Part shown: positions 44,315 to 52,568 of the stretch, in pieces
Layout of the letters: each line of letters begins with the position of its first letter
Numbering within the stretch: the stretch's first letter is position 1
Assembly: GCA_964598395.1 (NCBI GenBank)
Contig: CAZRBW010000007.1
Span: 1 to 64,000 of the forward strand
Length of the DNA stretch: 64,000 bases
Reading direction: 5' to 3'
Source: CAXBDP01 sp964598395
GTDB lineage: Bacteria; Bacteroidota; Bacteroidia; Cytophagales; Cyclobacteriaceae
Translations under genes and position numbers: made by a program
Notes under the pieces: generated by a model
Databases searched by the model: none
Told to the model about the DNA's origin: nothing
What the model saw: the letters and a program-made list of their open reading frames with translations, nothing else

Positions 44315-45668
44315 TCAAAGCAAATGTTGGCTTACGATTAATCCATTGTCCTCTTGTGAAATCTGGAAATTCTACAGCGCTACTTCCTTTTTCTATCGAG
44401 ATTTCTGAAAGAGGCGATATTGCACTCCATGATGCAGCGTCATAGGCATCGAGAGGAGTTGGCGCTTTCCTTTTTACAGCCTCAATAAACGCGTGAATTA
44501 CAAAAAAATCCATTCCACCATGCCCTGCACCAATAGCTCTTTGCTCGTATTTCTTCCAAAGTGGGTGATCGTATTTCTCAAAGTAACTTGCAGTGTCTTC
44601 CCATCTGTGCGCTTGCGGACTTGTGCCTTCAAGATAGATTGATTTATTCAAGTCCATCCAAATGCCTTTTTCGCCTTGCACTCTAAAACCTAACGAATAG
44701 GGTCTTGGTAAATTTGTATCATGCGTCACAATGATGGTTTCGCCTAGAGCTGTTTTGATTTGAGTAGTCACTACATCGCCCAATTTCCATCTCACTTTTG
44801 CATTAGGATGGTTTTCGCCTCCTTTGTCCACAATGTAGTTATGCAAGCCACGGCTTTTTGAAGCCATAGAAACTAAGGAAACAAACCTATTGCCTCTGTC
44901 TATATTCAAATAGGTGGCTATTGGCCCTATGCCATGTGTAGGATATAAGTCGCCATTTCTGTAGATAGAGTGATTGGTTCTCCATTTGGCTTCGCTAAAT
45001 CCTTTTTCACCAAATTCCACTCCACCGCCATAAGCTTGCTTGCCATTATTGAATTTCACCTCCCGCAAATCATGCTGATAGCCACATTCCAGATGAATTA
45101 ATTCGCCAAACATATTCTGCCTTACCATATTGAGCACAGCCATCACATCACGACGATAGCATACGTTTTCTAGAATCATGCAAGGCATGCCTGTTTCTTC
45201 ATAGGTATTTACCAAATCCCAACATTCTTCTAAGGTGTTCGCAGCTGATACTTCAATTCCGGCATATTTTCCATGCTTCATGGTCGCTACCGCCATTTTC
45301 GTGTGCCATTCCCAGGGAGTAGAAATTATGACTGCTTGTATATCCTCCCTCTTCAGCAAATTGAGATAGTCTAAATCATCTTTACCATATGTTTCAGGCT
45401 TTGCTTTGCCAGCTTTCTGAAACATATCTAAAGCAATGTTGGCCGCAGCAGGATCTATATCACAAATGGCTTTGACTGAGCAGTCATCTCTCCTCAAAAG
45501 TAGATCTAAATGATTACGGCCTCTTAAACCAACTCCGATCAGGCCTACACCTACTAGTTTGTCATCTTTTTCAGTAGCACCAAAGCTGAATGTTGGCATA
45601 GTTGCTAAGCTAAGTCCTAAGCCTGCTGCTGCGGTTTTCTTTATAAAATCCCTTCTATTATCTTTCAT
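44301..45668 (-). CDS. Gfo/Idh/MocA-fold protein, probable GH109 alpha-N-acetylgalactosaminidase
   Basis: A 455-residue protein with a Tat signal (NRRDFIKKTAAAGLGLS), so it is exported folded, presumably with bound NAD. The Rossmann motif GVGLIGVGLRGRNH is followed by blocks I recognise from the Elizabethkingia GH109 enzyme: SSPWEWH-like STPWEWH, ENVCYRRDVMA, GVEFGEKGFSEAKWRTNH, YPTHGIGP, GAGHGGMDFF, and a C-terminus ending LNDEY. GH109 enzymes hydrolyse alpha-linked GalNAc through an NAD-dependent redox mechanism. It is first in a two-gene unit with the NahK-like kinase. Specificity for GalNAc rather than another sugar is not proven by sequence. Confidence 0.82.
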   Translation of the reverse strand: MKDNRRDFIKKTAAAGLGLSLATMPTFSFGATEKDDKLVGVGLIGVGLRGRNHLDLLLRRDDCSVKAICDIDPAAANIALDMFQKAGKAKPETYGKDDLDYLNLLKREDIQAVIISTPWEWHTKMAVATMKHGKYAGIEVSAANTLEECWDLVNTYEETGMPCMILENVCYRRDVMAVLNMVRQNMFGELIHLECGYQHDLREVKFNNGKQAYGGGVEFGEKGFSEAKWRTNHSIYRNGDLYPTHGIGPIATYLNIDRGNRFVSLVSMASKSRGLHNYIVDKGGENHPNAKVRWKLGDVVTTQIKTALGETIIVTHDTNLPRPYSLGFRVQGEKGIWMDLNKSIYLEGTSPQAHRWEDTASYFEKYDHPLWKKYEQRAIGAGHGGMDFFVIHAFIEAVKRKAPTPLDAYDAASWSAISPLSEISIEKGSSAVEFPDFTRGQWINRKPTFALNDEY

Positions 45669-45961
45669 AGGTGTGGTTTAAGAAATTTGAAACTCAACAA
45701 GAATCAGCTTTTTATTTAAGTGGTATTTGCTTTGGTATGAATAAAGTAAATTTCTACCAAATCTAATTTTGATAAAGCTCTGGAGGTAAATATAAGTTAG
45801 AGGTTGAGAATGTAAAATCAAAATTACATTTTGGGATTATTGAAAATCCGATTATTGAAGAATTATTGCTGAAACTGAATGGATTGTAATAAAGAATTTT
45901 ATTCTAAGATTAGAAATACCTACTTTTGTGGCTCAATTTTTCCAAGCATCAATTTCTCAAT
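45669..45961. other. Spacer upstream of prs
   Basis: About 290 AT-rich bases between the divergent GH109-like gene and prs. Apart from the prs promoter given separately, nothing recognisable was seen. Confidence 0.5.
45899..45928 (+). promoter_or_regulatory. Promoter of prs
   Basis: TTA (45899-45901), 19 bases, then TACTTTTG (45921-45928). This is a perfect Bacteroidota -7 element with a one-mismatch -33 element, giving a start roughly 25 bases before the prs ATG. Confidence 0.6.
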
Positions 45962-46888
45962 ATGTCCATTGTAAAAATCTTTGCCGGAACGAATTCTCAC
46001 GATATGGGTCAGAAGATTGCAGAATCTTATGGCACTTCATTAGGAGGATTGACAATTTCGAAATTTAGCGACGGAGAAATGTCTCCAAGTTTTACTGAGT
46101 CGGTTCGTGGATGTCATATTTTCATAGTGCAATCGACGAATCCTCCCGCTGATAATTTGATGGAGCTTTTGTTGATCATTGATGCAGCTAGAAGAGCAAG
46201 TGCCAAGCACGTGACTGTAGTTGCGCCTTATTATGGCTATGCAAGGCAGGACAGAAAGGATAAACCAAGAGTATCTATAGCAGCAAAATTGATTGCTAAT
46301 TTGATTACTTCCGCTGGTGCTGATAGAATTATGACTTGCGATTTGCATGCAGGCCAAATTCAAGGCTTTTTTGATATTCCATTAGATCATTTGGATGGAT
46401 CATACATTTTCATTCCTTATTTGAGAAGTTTGAAATTGGACGACCTGATTTTTGCTGCTCCAGATGTAGGAGGTGTTGGTAGGGCTCGTTCATTTGCAAA
46501 ACACATGGAAACTGAAATGGTGGTTTGTGATAAGCACAGAAAGAGAGCAAACGAAATTGCTTCGATGCAAGTGATTGGTGACGTGGAAGGAAAAAATGTG
46601 GTGTTGGTAGACGACATTGTTGATACTGCAGGTACTATTTGTAGAGCAGCCCAGCTTTTGAAAGAGAAAGGAGCAATTTCGGTAAGAGCTATTTGTACAC
46701 ATCCAATTTTGTCGGGTAAGGCTTATGAGAATATCGAAAATTCTGTTTTGGAAGAATTGGTAGTTTCTGATTCTGTAACTTTGAAGCAGCAATCTGATAA
46801 AATTAAAGTCCTTTCTGTTGCAGATATGTTTGGGAAAGCAATTGGTTCGGTAATAGACGATCGAAGCATCAGTTCTTTATTTATTTGA
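45962..46888 (+). CDS. prs: Ribose-phosphate pyrophosphokinase
   Basis: A 308-residue PRPP synthetase, making 5-phosphoribosyl diphosphate from ribose 5-phosphate and ATP for nucleotide, His and Trp synthesis. Motifs: FSDGEMSPS, YYGYARQDRKDKPRVSI, the catalytic region CDLHAGQIQGFFDIP, and the PRPP-binding loop VVLVDDIVDTAGT. The ATG at 45962 (MSIVKIFAGTNSH) fits the family; a TTG-started extension from 45926 lies over the promoter's -7 element and is rejected. rplY follows 29 bases later, the usual order in Bacteroidota. Confidence 0.96.
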   Translation: MSIVKIFAGTNSHDMGQKIAESYGTSLGGLTISKFSDGEMSPSFTESVRGCHIFIVQSTNPPADNLMELLLIIDAARRASAKHVTVVAPYYGYARQDRKDKPRVSIAAKLIANLITSAGADRIMTCDLHAGQIQGFFDIPLDHLDGSYIFIPYLRSLKLDDLIFAAPDVGGVGRARSFAKHMETEMVVCDKHRKRANEIASMQVIGDVEGKNVVLVDDIVDTAGTICRAAQLLKEKGAISVRAICTHPILSGKAYENIENSVLEELVVSDSVTLKQQSDKIKVLSVADMFGKAIGSVIDDRSISSLFI

Positions 46889-46917
46889 GTTTTTTTTAAT
46901 TTTTAATTTATATACAA

Positions 46918-47490
46918 ATGAAGTCAATTGAGATTATAGGGTTTAAAAGAGCAAATCTCGGCAAAACCGAAGCTAAGCAGCTTCGTCTAGACGGTAAAGT
47001 ACCATGTGTACTTTATGGAGGTGATTCACAAATTCATTTTCACACACCTGCAATTCTTTTTAGAGAATTAGTGTACACTCCAGAGGTACATTTAGTGAAA
47101 CTTAATGTTGAGGGCGATCTTTATGATGCAGTTCTTCAAGATATTCAGTTTCACCCAGTAAGTGAAATGATTCTACATGCAGATTTCTTGTTGCTAACAC
47201 CTGGTAAGATTGTGAAAATCGATATTCCAGTGAAGTTAACAGGTACTGCTCCAGGCGTAATCAAAGGTGGTAAGCTTCAAGTCAAACTGAAAGCAATGAA
47301 AGTAAAAGGTCTTCCAAAAGATCTTCCTGATTTTATTCCAGTGGATGTAAGCAAGCTAGATCTTGGTAAGTCAGTGAAAGTTGGAGAAGTTGAAGTTAAA
47401 GACCTTGAGGTATTAACAAACTCACTCGTTACGATTGCTACAGTAGAAATACCTAGAGCACTTAAAGGCAAAAAAGGTGATGCTGAATAG
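46918..47490 (+). CDS. rplY: 50S ribosomal protein L25/Ctc
   Basis: A 190-residue two-domain L25 of the Ctc/TL5 type. The N-terminal ~90 residues bind 5S rRNA (VPCVLYGG, HADFLLL), and the C-terminal beta domain (PVKLTGTAPGVIKGGKL, LPDFIPVDVSKLDLGKSV) is the Ctc extension. Length is normal. It is co-directional with prs and ends in a strong terminator. Confidence 0.95.
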   Translation: MKSIEIIGFKRANLGKTEAKQLRLDGKVPCVLYGGDSQIHFHTPAILFRELVYTPEVHLVKLNVEGDLYDAVLQDIQFHPVSEMILHADFLLLTPGKIVKIDIPVKLTGTAPGVIKGGKLQVKLKAMKVKGLPKDLPDFIPVDVSKLDLGKSVKVGEVEVKDLEVLTNSLVTIATVEIPRALKGKKGDAE

Positions 47491-47506
47491 TATCACAAAA
47501 CAATAT

Positions 47507-47536
47507 GAAAATCCTGCTTCACGCAGGATTTTTTTT
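47507..47536 (+). terminator. Rho-independent terminator after rplY
   Basis: AAAATCCTGC, a five-base loop, then GCAGGATT running into eight T. It closes the prs-rplY unit 17 bases after the rplY stop. Confidence 0.9.
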
Positions 47537-47616
47537 GTCTAAATTTCTGTAATTGCACCTCAAAGTTTCCTTTGGGTGCATAAAGACTGAAAACTATTTT
47601 TTTTAACTAATTGTAA

Positions 47617-48177
47617 ATGAAATATTTAATTGTTGGGTTGGGAAATGTAGGAGTGGAATATGAGCTCACTCGACATAATGCAGGCTTCTTGGTACTAGAT
47701 AGATTAGCCGATGAGCATAAGACAGATTTCAGTCTTGAGCGATATGCGCATAAGGCGGAAATAAAGGTGAAGGGCAAAAGTATCCACCTAATAAAACCAA
47801 CCACTTATATGAATCTTAGTGGTAAGGCAGTAAATTATTGGATGCAAGAGCTTAACATTCCTATTGAGAATGTACTTGTGATCACGGATGATATTGCCTT
47901 GCCATTTGGCAAATTAAGAATGCGACCTAAAGGTTCTGATGCAGGGCATAATGGCTTGAGAAATATTACAGAACTGCTCAAAACACAGGAATTTGCAAGA
48001 TTGAGATTCGGTGTGGGAAATGATTTTGCCAAAGGAAGACAGGTAGAATATGTACTTGGTAATTTCCCAAGTAAAGAGCTGGATGAGATAGTATCCATAT
48101 TGGATAAAGCTGGCCAGATGGCGATCGCATTTTGCACAGCTGGTATTCAGAACACTATGAACAATTTTAACGATTAG
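47617..48177 (+). CDS. pth: Peptidyl-tRNA hydrolase
   Basis: A 186-residue Pth that recycles tRNA from dropped-off peptidyl-tRNA. It shows VGLGNVGVEYELTRHNAGF with the catalytic His20 and Asn10, MNLSGKAV, and DDIALPFGKLRMRPKGSDAGHNGLRNI. Full length. The thiamine-binding-protein gene starts three bases after its stop. Confidence 0.96.
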   Translation: MKYLIVGLGNVGVEYELTRHNAGFLVLDRLADEHKTDFSLERYAHKAEIKVKGKSIHLIKPTTYMNLSGKAVNYWMQELNIPIENVLVITDDIALPFGKLRMRPKGSDAGHNGLRNITELLKTQEFARLRFGVGNDFAKGRQVEYVLGNFPSKELDEIVSILDKAGQMAIAFCTAGIQNTMNNFND

Positions 48178-48180
48178 TTG

Positions 48181-48474
48181 ATGGCACATATCATTCACGC
48201 TTCTGTACAATTTGTGCCAATTTCTACAGATCATGAACCTTATATACTTATTGATAAGGCTCTTGAAGTATTCCAGCAATCGGGTTTATATATTCAAATT
48301 GGGCCGCTTGAGACTTTTATTGAAGGTACATATCAAGAAGTGATGACTGCTATAGAACTTGCCAAAAATACCTGTCTCGAAGCAGGAGCTCAGGAATTGG
48401 TAATTAACCTGAGGCTCCATTGCAAAAGAGATTTTGATGTGTCTATCGAAGAGAAAGTTGGCAAGTATAAATAA
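48181..48474 (+). CDS. Thiamine-binding protein (MTH1187/YkoF-like family)
   Basis: A 97-residue ferredoxin-like protein with ASVQFVPI at the N-terminus, IGPLETFIEGTYQEVMTAIELA in the middle and ELVINLRLHCKRDFDVSIEEK at the end. This is the pattern of the small Thiamine_BP family (formerly DUF77). The ATG at 48181 is preferred over the TTG three bases earlier, which abuts the pth stop. It is translationally coupled to pth by position, though no functional link is known. Convergent with metG, eight bases away. Confidence 0.82.
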   Translation: MAHIIHASVQFVPISTDHEPYILIDKALEVFQQSGLYIQIGPLETFIEGTYQEVMTAIELAKNTCLEAGAQELVINLRLHCKRDFDVSIEEKVGKYK

Positions 48475-48482
48475 GCGATTGG

Positions 48483-50537
48483 TTAGCTGATAGTAGAGCC
48501 AGAAGCAACTTTTTGCTCGGGCACCAGCAGACGAAGCTTTCCATCCAAATCTTCAGCCATCAGAACCATGCCTTGGGATTCCATACCCATCATTGGTCTT
48601 GGCGCCAAGTTAGCCAATACAGTCACTTGCTTGCCCACTAGCTCCTCAGGACTGAAATGTTGTGCAATCCCGCTTAGAATTGTTCTTTGATCTAAGCCTG
48701 TATCAACTAATAGTTTTAAAAGCTTTTTCGATTTTGGAACAGCCTCAGCAGATAGTATGGTGCCCACTCGCAGGTCCATTCCAGCAAATTGATCGAAAGT
48801 GATTATTTCCTTTGCAATTGGAATAGTCAATTCTGTAGTATCAGCAATATTTTGAGTCTTTGTATTTTCCAATTTTTGAATTTGATTTTCGATTTCTGAA
48901 TCCTCTATTTTTTGGAATAGCAATGTTGCCTCAGCAATGCGATGTCCTACGCTGAGGATTTCATAACCTCCCGCTTCATTCCAAGACAGGCTTGGTTGGT
49001 TAAGCATTGCTTTGAGTTTAATGGCTGTATGCGGCAAAAATGGCTCTGATAATATGGCTAAATTTGCCACGACTTGATTTGCCAGATACATTATGGTAGC
49101 TGTTCTTTCAGCGTCTGTTTTTATCAATTTCCAAGGCTCATTTTCGGCCAAATATTTATTTCCAGTTCTAGCCAAATCAATCAAAATTGCTAAGGCCTCT
49201 CTAAATCTGAATTGATCCAATGAAGCAGTGATTTTTGCTGGAAATTCCGAAATGGCTTTTATCAGTTCTTGATCATTTTCAGTGAATTCTTCAGGATTTG
49301 GAATGGCACCTTCATAATACTTATTGGTAAGTACGACCGCTCTATTCACAAAATTTCCAAAAATTGCTACGAGTTCATTATTATTTCTGGCTTGGAAATC
49401 TTTCCATGTGAAATCGTTATCCTTCGTTTCGGGTGCGTTGGAAGTGAGCACATATCGCAAAACATCTTGCTTCTCTGGAAAATCAATCAAATATTCATGC
49501 AACCAAACCGCCCAATTGCGGGAGGTTGAAATCTTATTTCCTTCCAAGTTCAAAAACTCATTTGCGGGCACATTATCTGGCAATATGTACTCCCCATGCG
49601 CTTTGAGCATAGTAGGGAAAATAATGCAATGAAATACAATATTGTCCTTGCCAATAAAGTGAAGGAGTCTTGTGTCGTCCTTTTTCCAATAGTCTTCCCA
49701 GTTTTTACCAGTTCGCTCTGCCCACTCGCGAGTGGCAGAGATATAGCCAATCGGTGCATCGAACCAGACATACAAAACCTTACCTTCTGCACCTTTCACT
49801 GGCACAGGTACTCCCCAGTCCAAATCGCGTGTAACTGCCCTAGGATGTAAGCCTTGCTCTATCCAGCTCTTACATTGACCATACACGTTGGACTTCCATT
49901 CTTTATGGCCATCGAGGATCCATTCGCGAAGCCAGTTTTCGTATTTATCTAGTGGTAAGTACCAATGTTTCGTATTTTTCTTGATGGGTTTAGCTCCGCT
50001 AAGCATTGAGCGAGGATCGCCCAATTCATCAGGACTCAATGAAGTACCACATTTTTCGCATTGGTCACCGTAGGCATCAGGATTGCCGCATTTTGGACAA
50101 GTGCCCATTATATACCTATCAGCTAGAAACTGATTTGCACTTTCATCAAAAAATTGCTCAGATTCCTTTTCGATAAATTCATTATTATCATTAAGGGTTT
50201 TAAAGAAATTTGATGCAGTGTCGTGGTGAATTGGTGATGATGTTCGAGAATAAATGTCAAAGGCAATACCAAAATCATTGAAAGACTGTTGTATCTGTGT
50301 ATGGTACTTATCAACAATAGCTTGTGGTGTGGTTCCTTCTTTTTGGGCTCTTAGTGTAATAGGCACACCATGTTCATCGGAGCCACAGATGAATGCTACA
50401 TCATCACCTTTACTTCTCAAGTATCGCACATATATATCTGCTGGAATATAAACACCTGCTAAGTGTCCAATATGGACAGGTCCATTAGCATAGGGAAGTG
50501 CAGCAGTTACGGTAGTTCTATTAAATTTTTTTGCCAT
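48483..50537 (-). CDS. metG: Methionine-tRNA ligase
   Basis: A 684-residue class I synthetase of the long, MetG1 type. Signatures are HIGH (22-25), a zinc knuckle CPKCGNPDAYGDQCEKC, and KISTS in place of KMSKS. A C-terminal OB-fold tRNA-binding domain (FDQFAGMDLRVGTI, ~575-684) mediates dimer formation. The ATG at 50537 (MAKKFNRTTV) gives the normal N-terminus. A longer frame reaches 50606, but its extra 23 residues are not family-like and would run across the probable promoter. Confidence 0.97.
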   Translation of the reverse strand: MAKKFNRTTVTAALPYANGPVHIGHLAGVYIPADIYVRYLRSKGDDVAFICGSDEHGVPITLRAQKEGTTPQAIVDKYHTQIQQSFNDFGIAFDIYSRTSSPIHHDTASNFFKTLNDNNEFIEKESEQFFDESANQFLADRYIMGTCPKCGNPDAYGDQCEKCGTSLSPDELGDPRSMLSGAKPIKKNTKHWYLPLDKYENWLREWILDGHKEWKSNVYGQCKSWIEQGLHPRAVTRDLDWGVPVPVKGAEGKVLYVWFDAPIGYISATREWAERTGKNWEDYWKKDDTRLLHFIGKDNIVFHCIIFPTMLKAHGEYILPDNVPANEFLNLEGNKISTSRNWAVWLHEYLIDFPEKQDVLRYVLTSNAPETKDNDFTWKDFQARNNNELVAIFGNFVNRAVVLTNKYYEGAIPNPEEFTENDQELIKAISEFPAKITASLDQFRFREALAILIDLARTGNKYLAENEPWKLIKTDAERTATIMYLANQVVANLAILSEPFLPHTAIKLKAMLNQPSLSWNEAGGYEILSVGHRIAEATLLFQKIEDSEIENQIQKLENTKTQNIADTTELTIPIAKEIITFDQFAGMDLRVGTILSAEAVPKSKKLLKLLVDTGLDQRTILSGIAQHFSPEELVGKQVTVLANLAPRPMMGMESQGMVLMAEDLDGKLRLLVPEQKVASGSTIS

Positions 50538-50544
50538 AAGAATA

Positions 50545-50552
50545 CAAATATA
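50545..50552 (-). promoter_or_regulatory. Probable -7 element for metG
   Basis: On the minus strand TATATTTG matches TAnnTTTG exactly and ends only seven bases before the metG ATG. If used, the transcript would be almost leaderless. The -33 element is not clear. Confidence 0.45.
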
Positions 50553-50775
50553 GCTAAATGGGATCGTTCGAATAGATAAAGAAAGGAAATTCCTCCCGCC
50601 TAACAACCGTTTGTATGTTCAAATCAAAAATCGAACTTCACATTGAGCCGATTATAAAATAGCGTAAGCTGAAAACACTTATTGAATAGAACTGAAATAC
50701 ATTTTTAGCTATTTTTAGATACCAAAAAACCTACACCATGATCACATTTTATCAAGCTGAAGAGATTAATTACAC

Positions 50776-51351
50776 ATGACGAAAATTAAGTCACATTACA
50801 ACGAAAAGTGGGCTATTGTTCCATTAGAGCCAGGCTTACTCAGGAAAAAGTATGCAGTATCAAATTATGGCAGAGTCATAAGTTTTATCTCAGAAGTTCT
50901 AGAAGGAGATTTAATTAAAGGTACTATTACAGGAGGTTACCCAACCCTAAATTTGAAACCAAAAGGCAGTTATCTTACGCTATATATTCATAGAGTAGTA
51001 GCTGAATTATTCCTTACCAAACCATCTGAGGATCATCGATTCGTAATCCACTTAGATTACAATAAGAAGAATAATCTCCTTACTAATTTGAAATGGGCTA
51101 CCAAAGAACAAATGGAGTTACACCAACAAGGAAGTCCGTTTGTAAAAGAGAGCAGGAAAAAGCGTCTTGAAAAGCCAGGATATAAAGGGCATAAACTTAC
51201 AACGGCAAAGGTGCGTATGATTAAAAGGTTGATAAATGATCCCAATAGGAAAACTCGCATGAGAATGATTGCCAAGCAATTTGGAATTAGTGAAATGCAG
51301 TTGTACAGAATAAAATCTGGTGAAAATTGGGCACACATTACAGACTTTTAA
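50776..51351 (+). CDS. NUMOD4/HNH endonuclease-like protein
   Basis: A 191-residue protein resembling free-standing homing-endonuclease relatives. NUMOD4 (residues ~10-55, with YAVSNYGRVISF) is followed by an HNH_3-type motif: HRVVAELFL, then VIHLDYNKKNNLLTNLKWATKEQ with His, Asp and Asn retained. A C-terminal helix-turn-helix-like region (~140-191, RMIAKQFGISEMQLYRIKSG) completes the protein. The catalytic residues look intact. Such genes in Bacteroidota chromosomes are often single and not inside introns. A 13-codon ORF (50738-50779) ends in an ATGA overlap with this start. Confidence 0.82.
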   Translation: MTKIKSHYNEKWAIVPLEPGLLRKKYAVSNYGRVISFISEVLEGDLIKGTITGGYPTLNLKPKGSYLTLYIHRVVAELFLTKPSEDHRFVIHLDYNKKNNLLTNLKWATKEQMELHQQGSPFVKESRKKRLEKPGYKGHKLTTAKVRMIKRLINDPNRKTRMRMIAKQFGISEMQLYRIKSGENWAHITDF

Positions 51352-51362
51352 CTTGGGAACTT

Positions 51363-52040
51363 ATGAGGAATGCTAAAATCAAAAATCTTATTTCTTTTCT
51401 TCTGATTTCATTGCTTATAGTTCCACAACTTCAGGCTCAATTTGCTTCTTATAAAATCGCCAAATTAAAGTATTCGGGAGGGGGCGATTGGTATGCCAAC
51501 AAAACCGCCCTGCCCAATCTTATCACTTTTTGTAATGAGGAATTAGGATTAAATATAGCTCCACAAGATGATGTAGTGGAGGTAGGAAGCGCCGAATTGT
51601 TTAATTATCCTTATGTATATATGACTGGTCATGGCAATGTGCTTTTTAGCTCATCAGAGGCGGCCAATCTTCGTTCCTACCTTATGTCGGGTGGATTTCT
51701 ACATATTGATGACAATTATGGCTTCTACGAATTCGTGGTGCCTGAGATGCGAAAGGTATTTCCTGAATTAGCATTTGTAGAATTACCACCTAACCACCCG
51801 ATCTACAATAATAAATTTAATTTTCCAGATGGACTTCCTAAGATCCATGAACACGATGGATTGCCACCTCAAGGATTTGCTCTTATTTATGAAGGTCGTA
51901 TGGTTTGTTTTTTCAGCTACGAAAGCGATTTAGGCAATGGATGGGAAGATCAACGCATCCATAACGACTCTAAAGAAGTAAGATTGAAAGCCCTAAAAAT
52001 GGGTGCAAATATTCTGACTTTTGCTTTTACACAAATTTAA
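51363..52040 (+). CDS. DUF4159 domain protein, secreted
   Basis: A 225-residue protein when started at the ATG at 51363, which places the signal peptide (NLISFLLISLLIVPQLQAQ) at the N-terminus. The frame opens further upstream, but that adds residues overlapping the preceding gene. The mature part, with GGDWYANKTALPNL, YMTGHGNV, LMSGGFLHIDDNYGF and DLGNGWED, is typical of DUF4159, a glutamine-amidotransferase-like fold of unknown role. In Bacteroidota it is often linked to genes for MoxR/BatA-type systems. No such genes are adjacent here. Confidence 0.85.
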   Translation: MRNAKIKNLISFLLISLLIVPQLQAQFASYKIAKLKYSGGGDWYANKTALPNLITFCNEELGLNIAPQDDVVEVGSAELFNYPYVYMTGHGNVLFSSSEAANLRSYLMSGGFLHIDDNYGFYEFVVPEMRKVFPELAFVELPPNHPIYNNKFNFPDGLPKIHEHDGLPPQGFALIYEGRMVCFFSYESDLGNGWEDQRIHNDSKEVRLKALKMGANILTFAFTQI

Positions 52041-52069
52041 TTTCTTTTTTTCTGAAAATACTAGCAAGT

Positions 52070-52095
52070 TAGTTTGCAAACTATCTGGATAGTTT
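52070..52095. promoter_or_regulatory. Probable BlaI-type operator
   Basis: Two overlapping inverted repeats with the half-site AAACTA/TAGTTT: a perfect 14-base palindrome (52070-52083) and AAACTATC-TG-GATAGTTT (52078-52095). The first covers the -33 element and the second fills the spacer to the -7 element of the blaI promoter. This is the geometry expected for an autorepressor. Confidence 0.7.
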
Positions 52096-52103
52096 TATAT
52101 TTG
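52074..52103 (+). promoter_or_regulatory. Promoter of the blaI-blaR1/TonB operon
   Basis: TTG (52074-52076), exactly 19 bases, then TATATTTG (52096-52103): a full match to the Bacteroidota housekeeping promoter. The start of transcription should lie about 23 bases before the ATG at 52132. Confidence 0.75.
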
Positions 52104-52131
52104 GGTATAATTTAATAAGCCAAGTAAAACT

Positions 52132-52494
52132 ATGAGAGTATTAACCAGAGCCGAAGAACAAGTAATGCAGCATTTATGGGACCTAGAAAAGGGTTTCGTA
52201 AAGGATATTTTGGAAAGGTTTGAAGAGCCTAAGCCTGCATACAACACAGTTTCTACCATTATCAGAATTTTGGTGCAAAAAGGTTTTGTAGACTACAAAG
52301 CCTATGGTAAAACCTACGAATACTACCCAATCATCGATAGGGATGCATACAAGTCTTTCTATTTGAAAAGATTTATATCAGGATATTTCGAAGGATCATT
52401 TTCTAGTCTAGTTTCATTCTTTGCTAAAGATGAAAACATGAATGTGAAAGAAATTGATCAGCTTATGAAGGTTGTCAAAAACGACATCGACTAA
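52132..52494 (+). CDS. BlaI/MecI/CopY-family repressor
   Basis: A 120-residue winged-helix regulator. LTRAEEQVMQHLWDLEKGFVKDILERF and YNTVSTIIRILVQKGFVDYKAYGKTYEYYPI are the hallmark of the penicillinase-repressor family. The shortened C-terminus mediates dimer formation. It lies 74 bases upstream of an M56 peptidase gene, the usual sensor/anti-repressor partner. The overlapping inverted repeats in its promoter suggest autorepression. The regulated function in Bacteroidota is often not beta-lactamase; no beta-lactamase gene is nearby. Confidence 0.93.
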   Translation: MRVLTRAEEQVMQHLWDLEKGFVKDILERFEEPKPAYNTVSTIIRILVQKGFVDYKAYGKTYEYYPIIDRDAYKSFYLKRFISGYFEGSFSSLVSFFAKDENMNVKEIDQLMKVVKNDID

Positions 52495-52568
52495 GAAAGA
52501 GGGAATCTTTGTAAAGGCTGCTTTATGCAGCCGAAAACAATTTATTTAACATCTTAAACATTAAGATT

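Noticed and set aside
45926..45961. TTG-started N-terminal extension of prs
   Set aside because: It would overlap the -7 promoter element, and the ATG at 45962 gives the family N-terminus.
50538..50606. N-terminal extension of metG
   Set aside because: The extra 23 residues are not family-like and the stretch contains the probable promoter.
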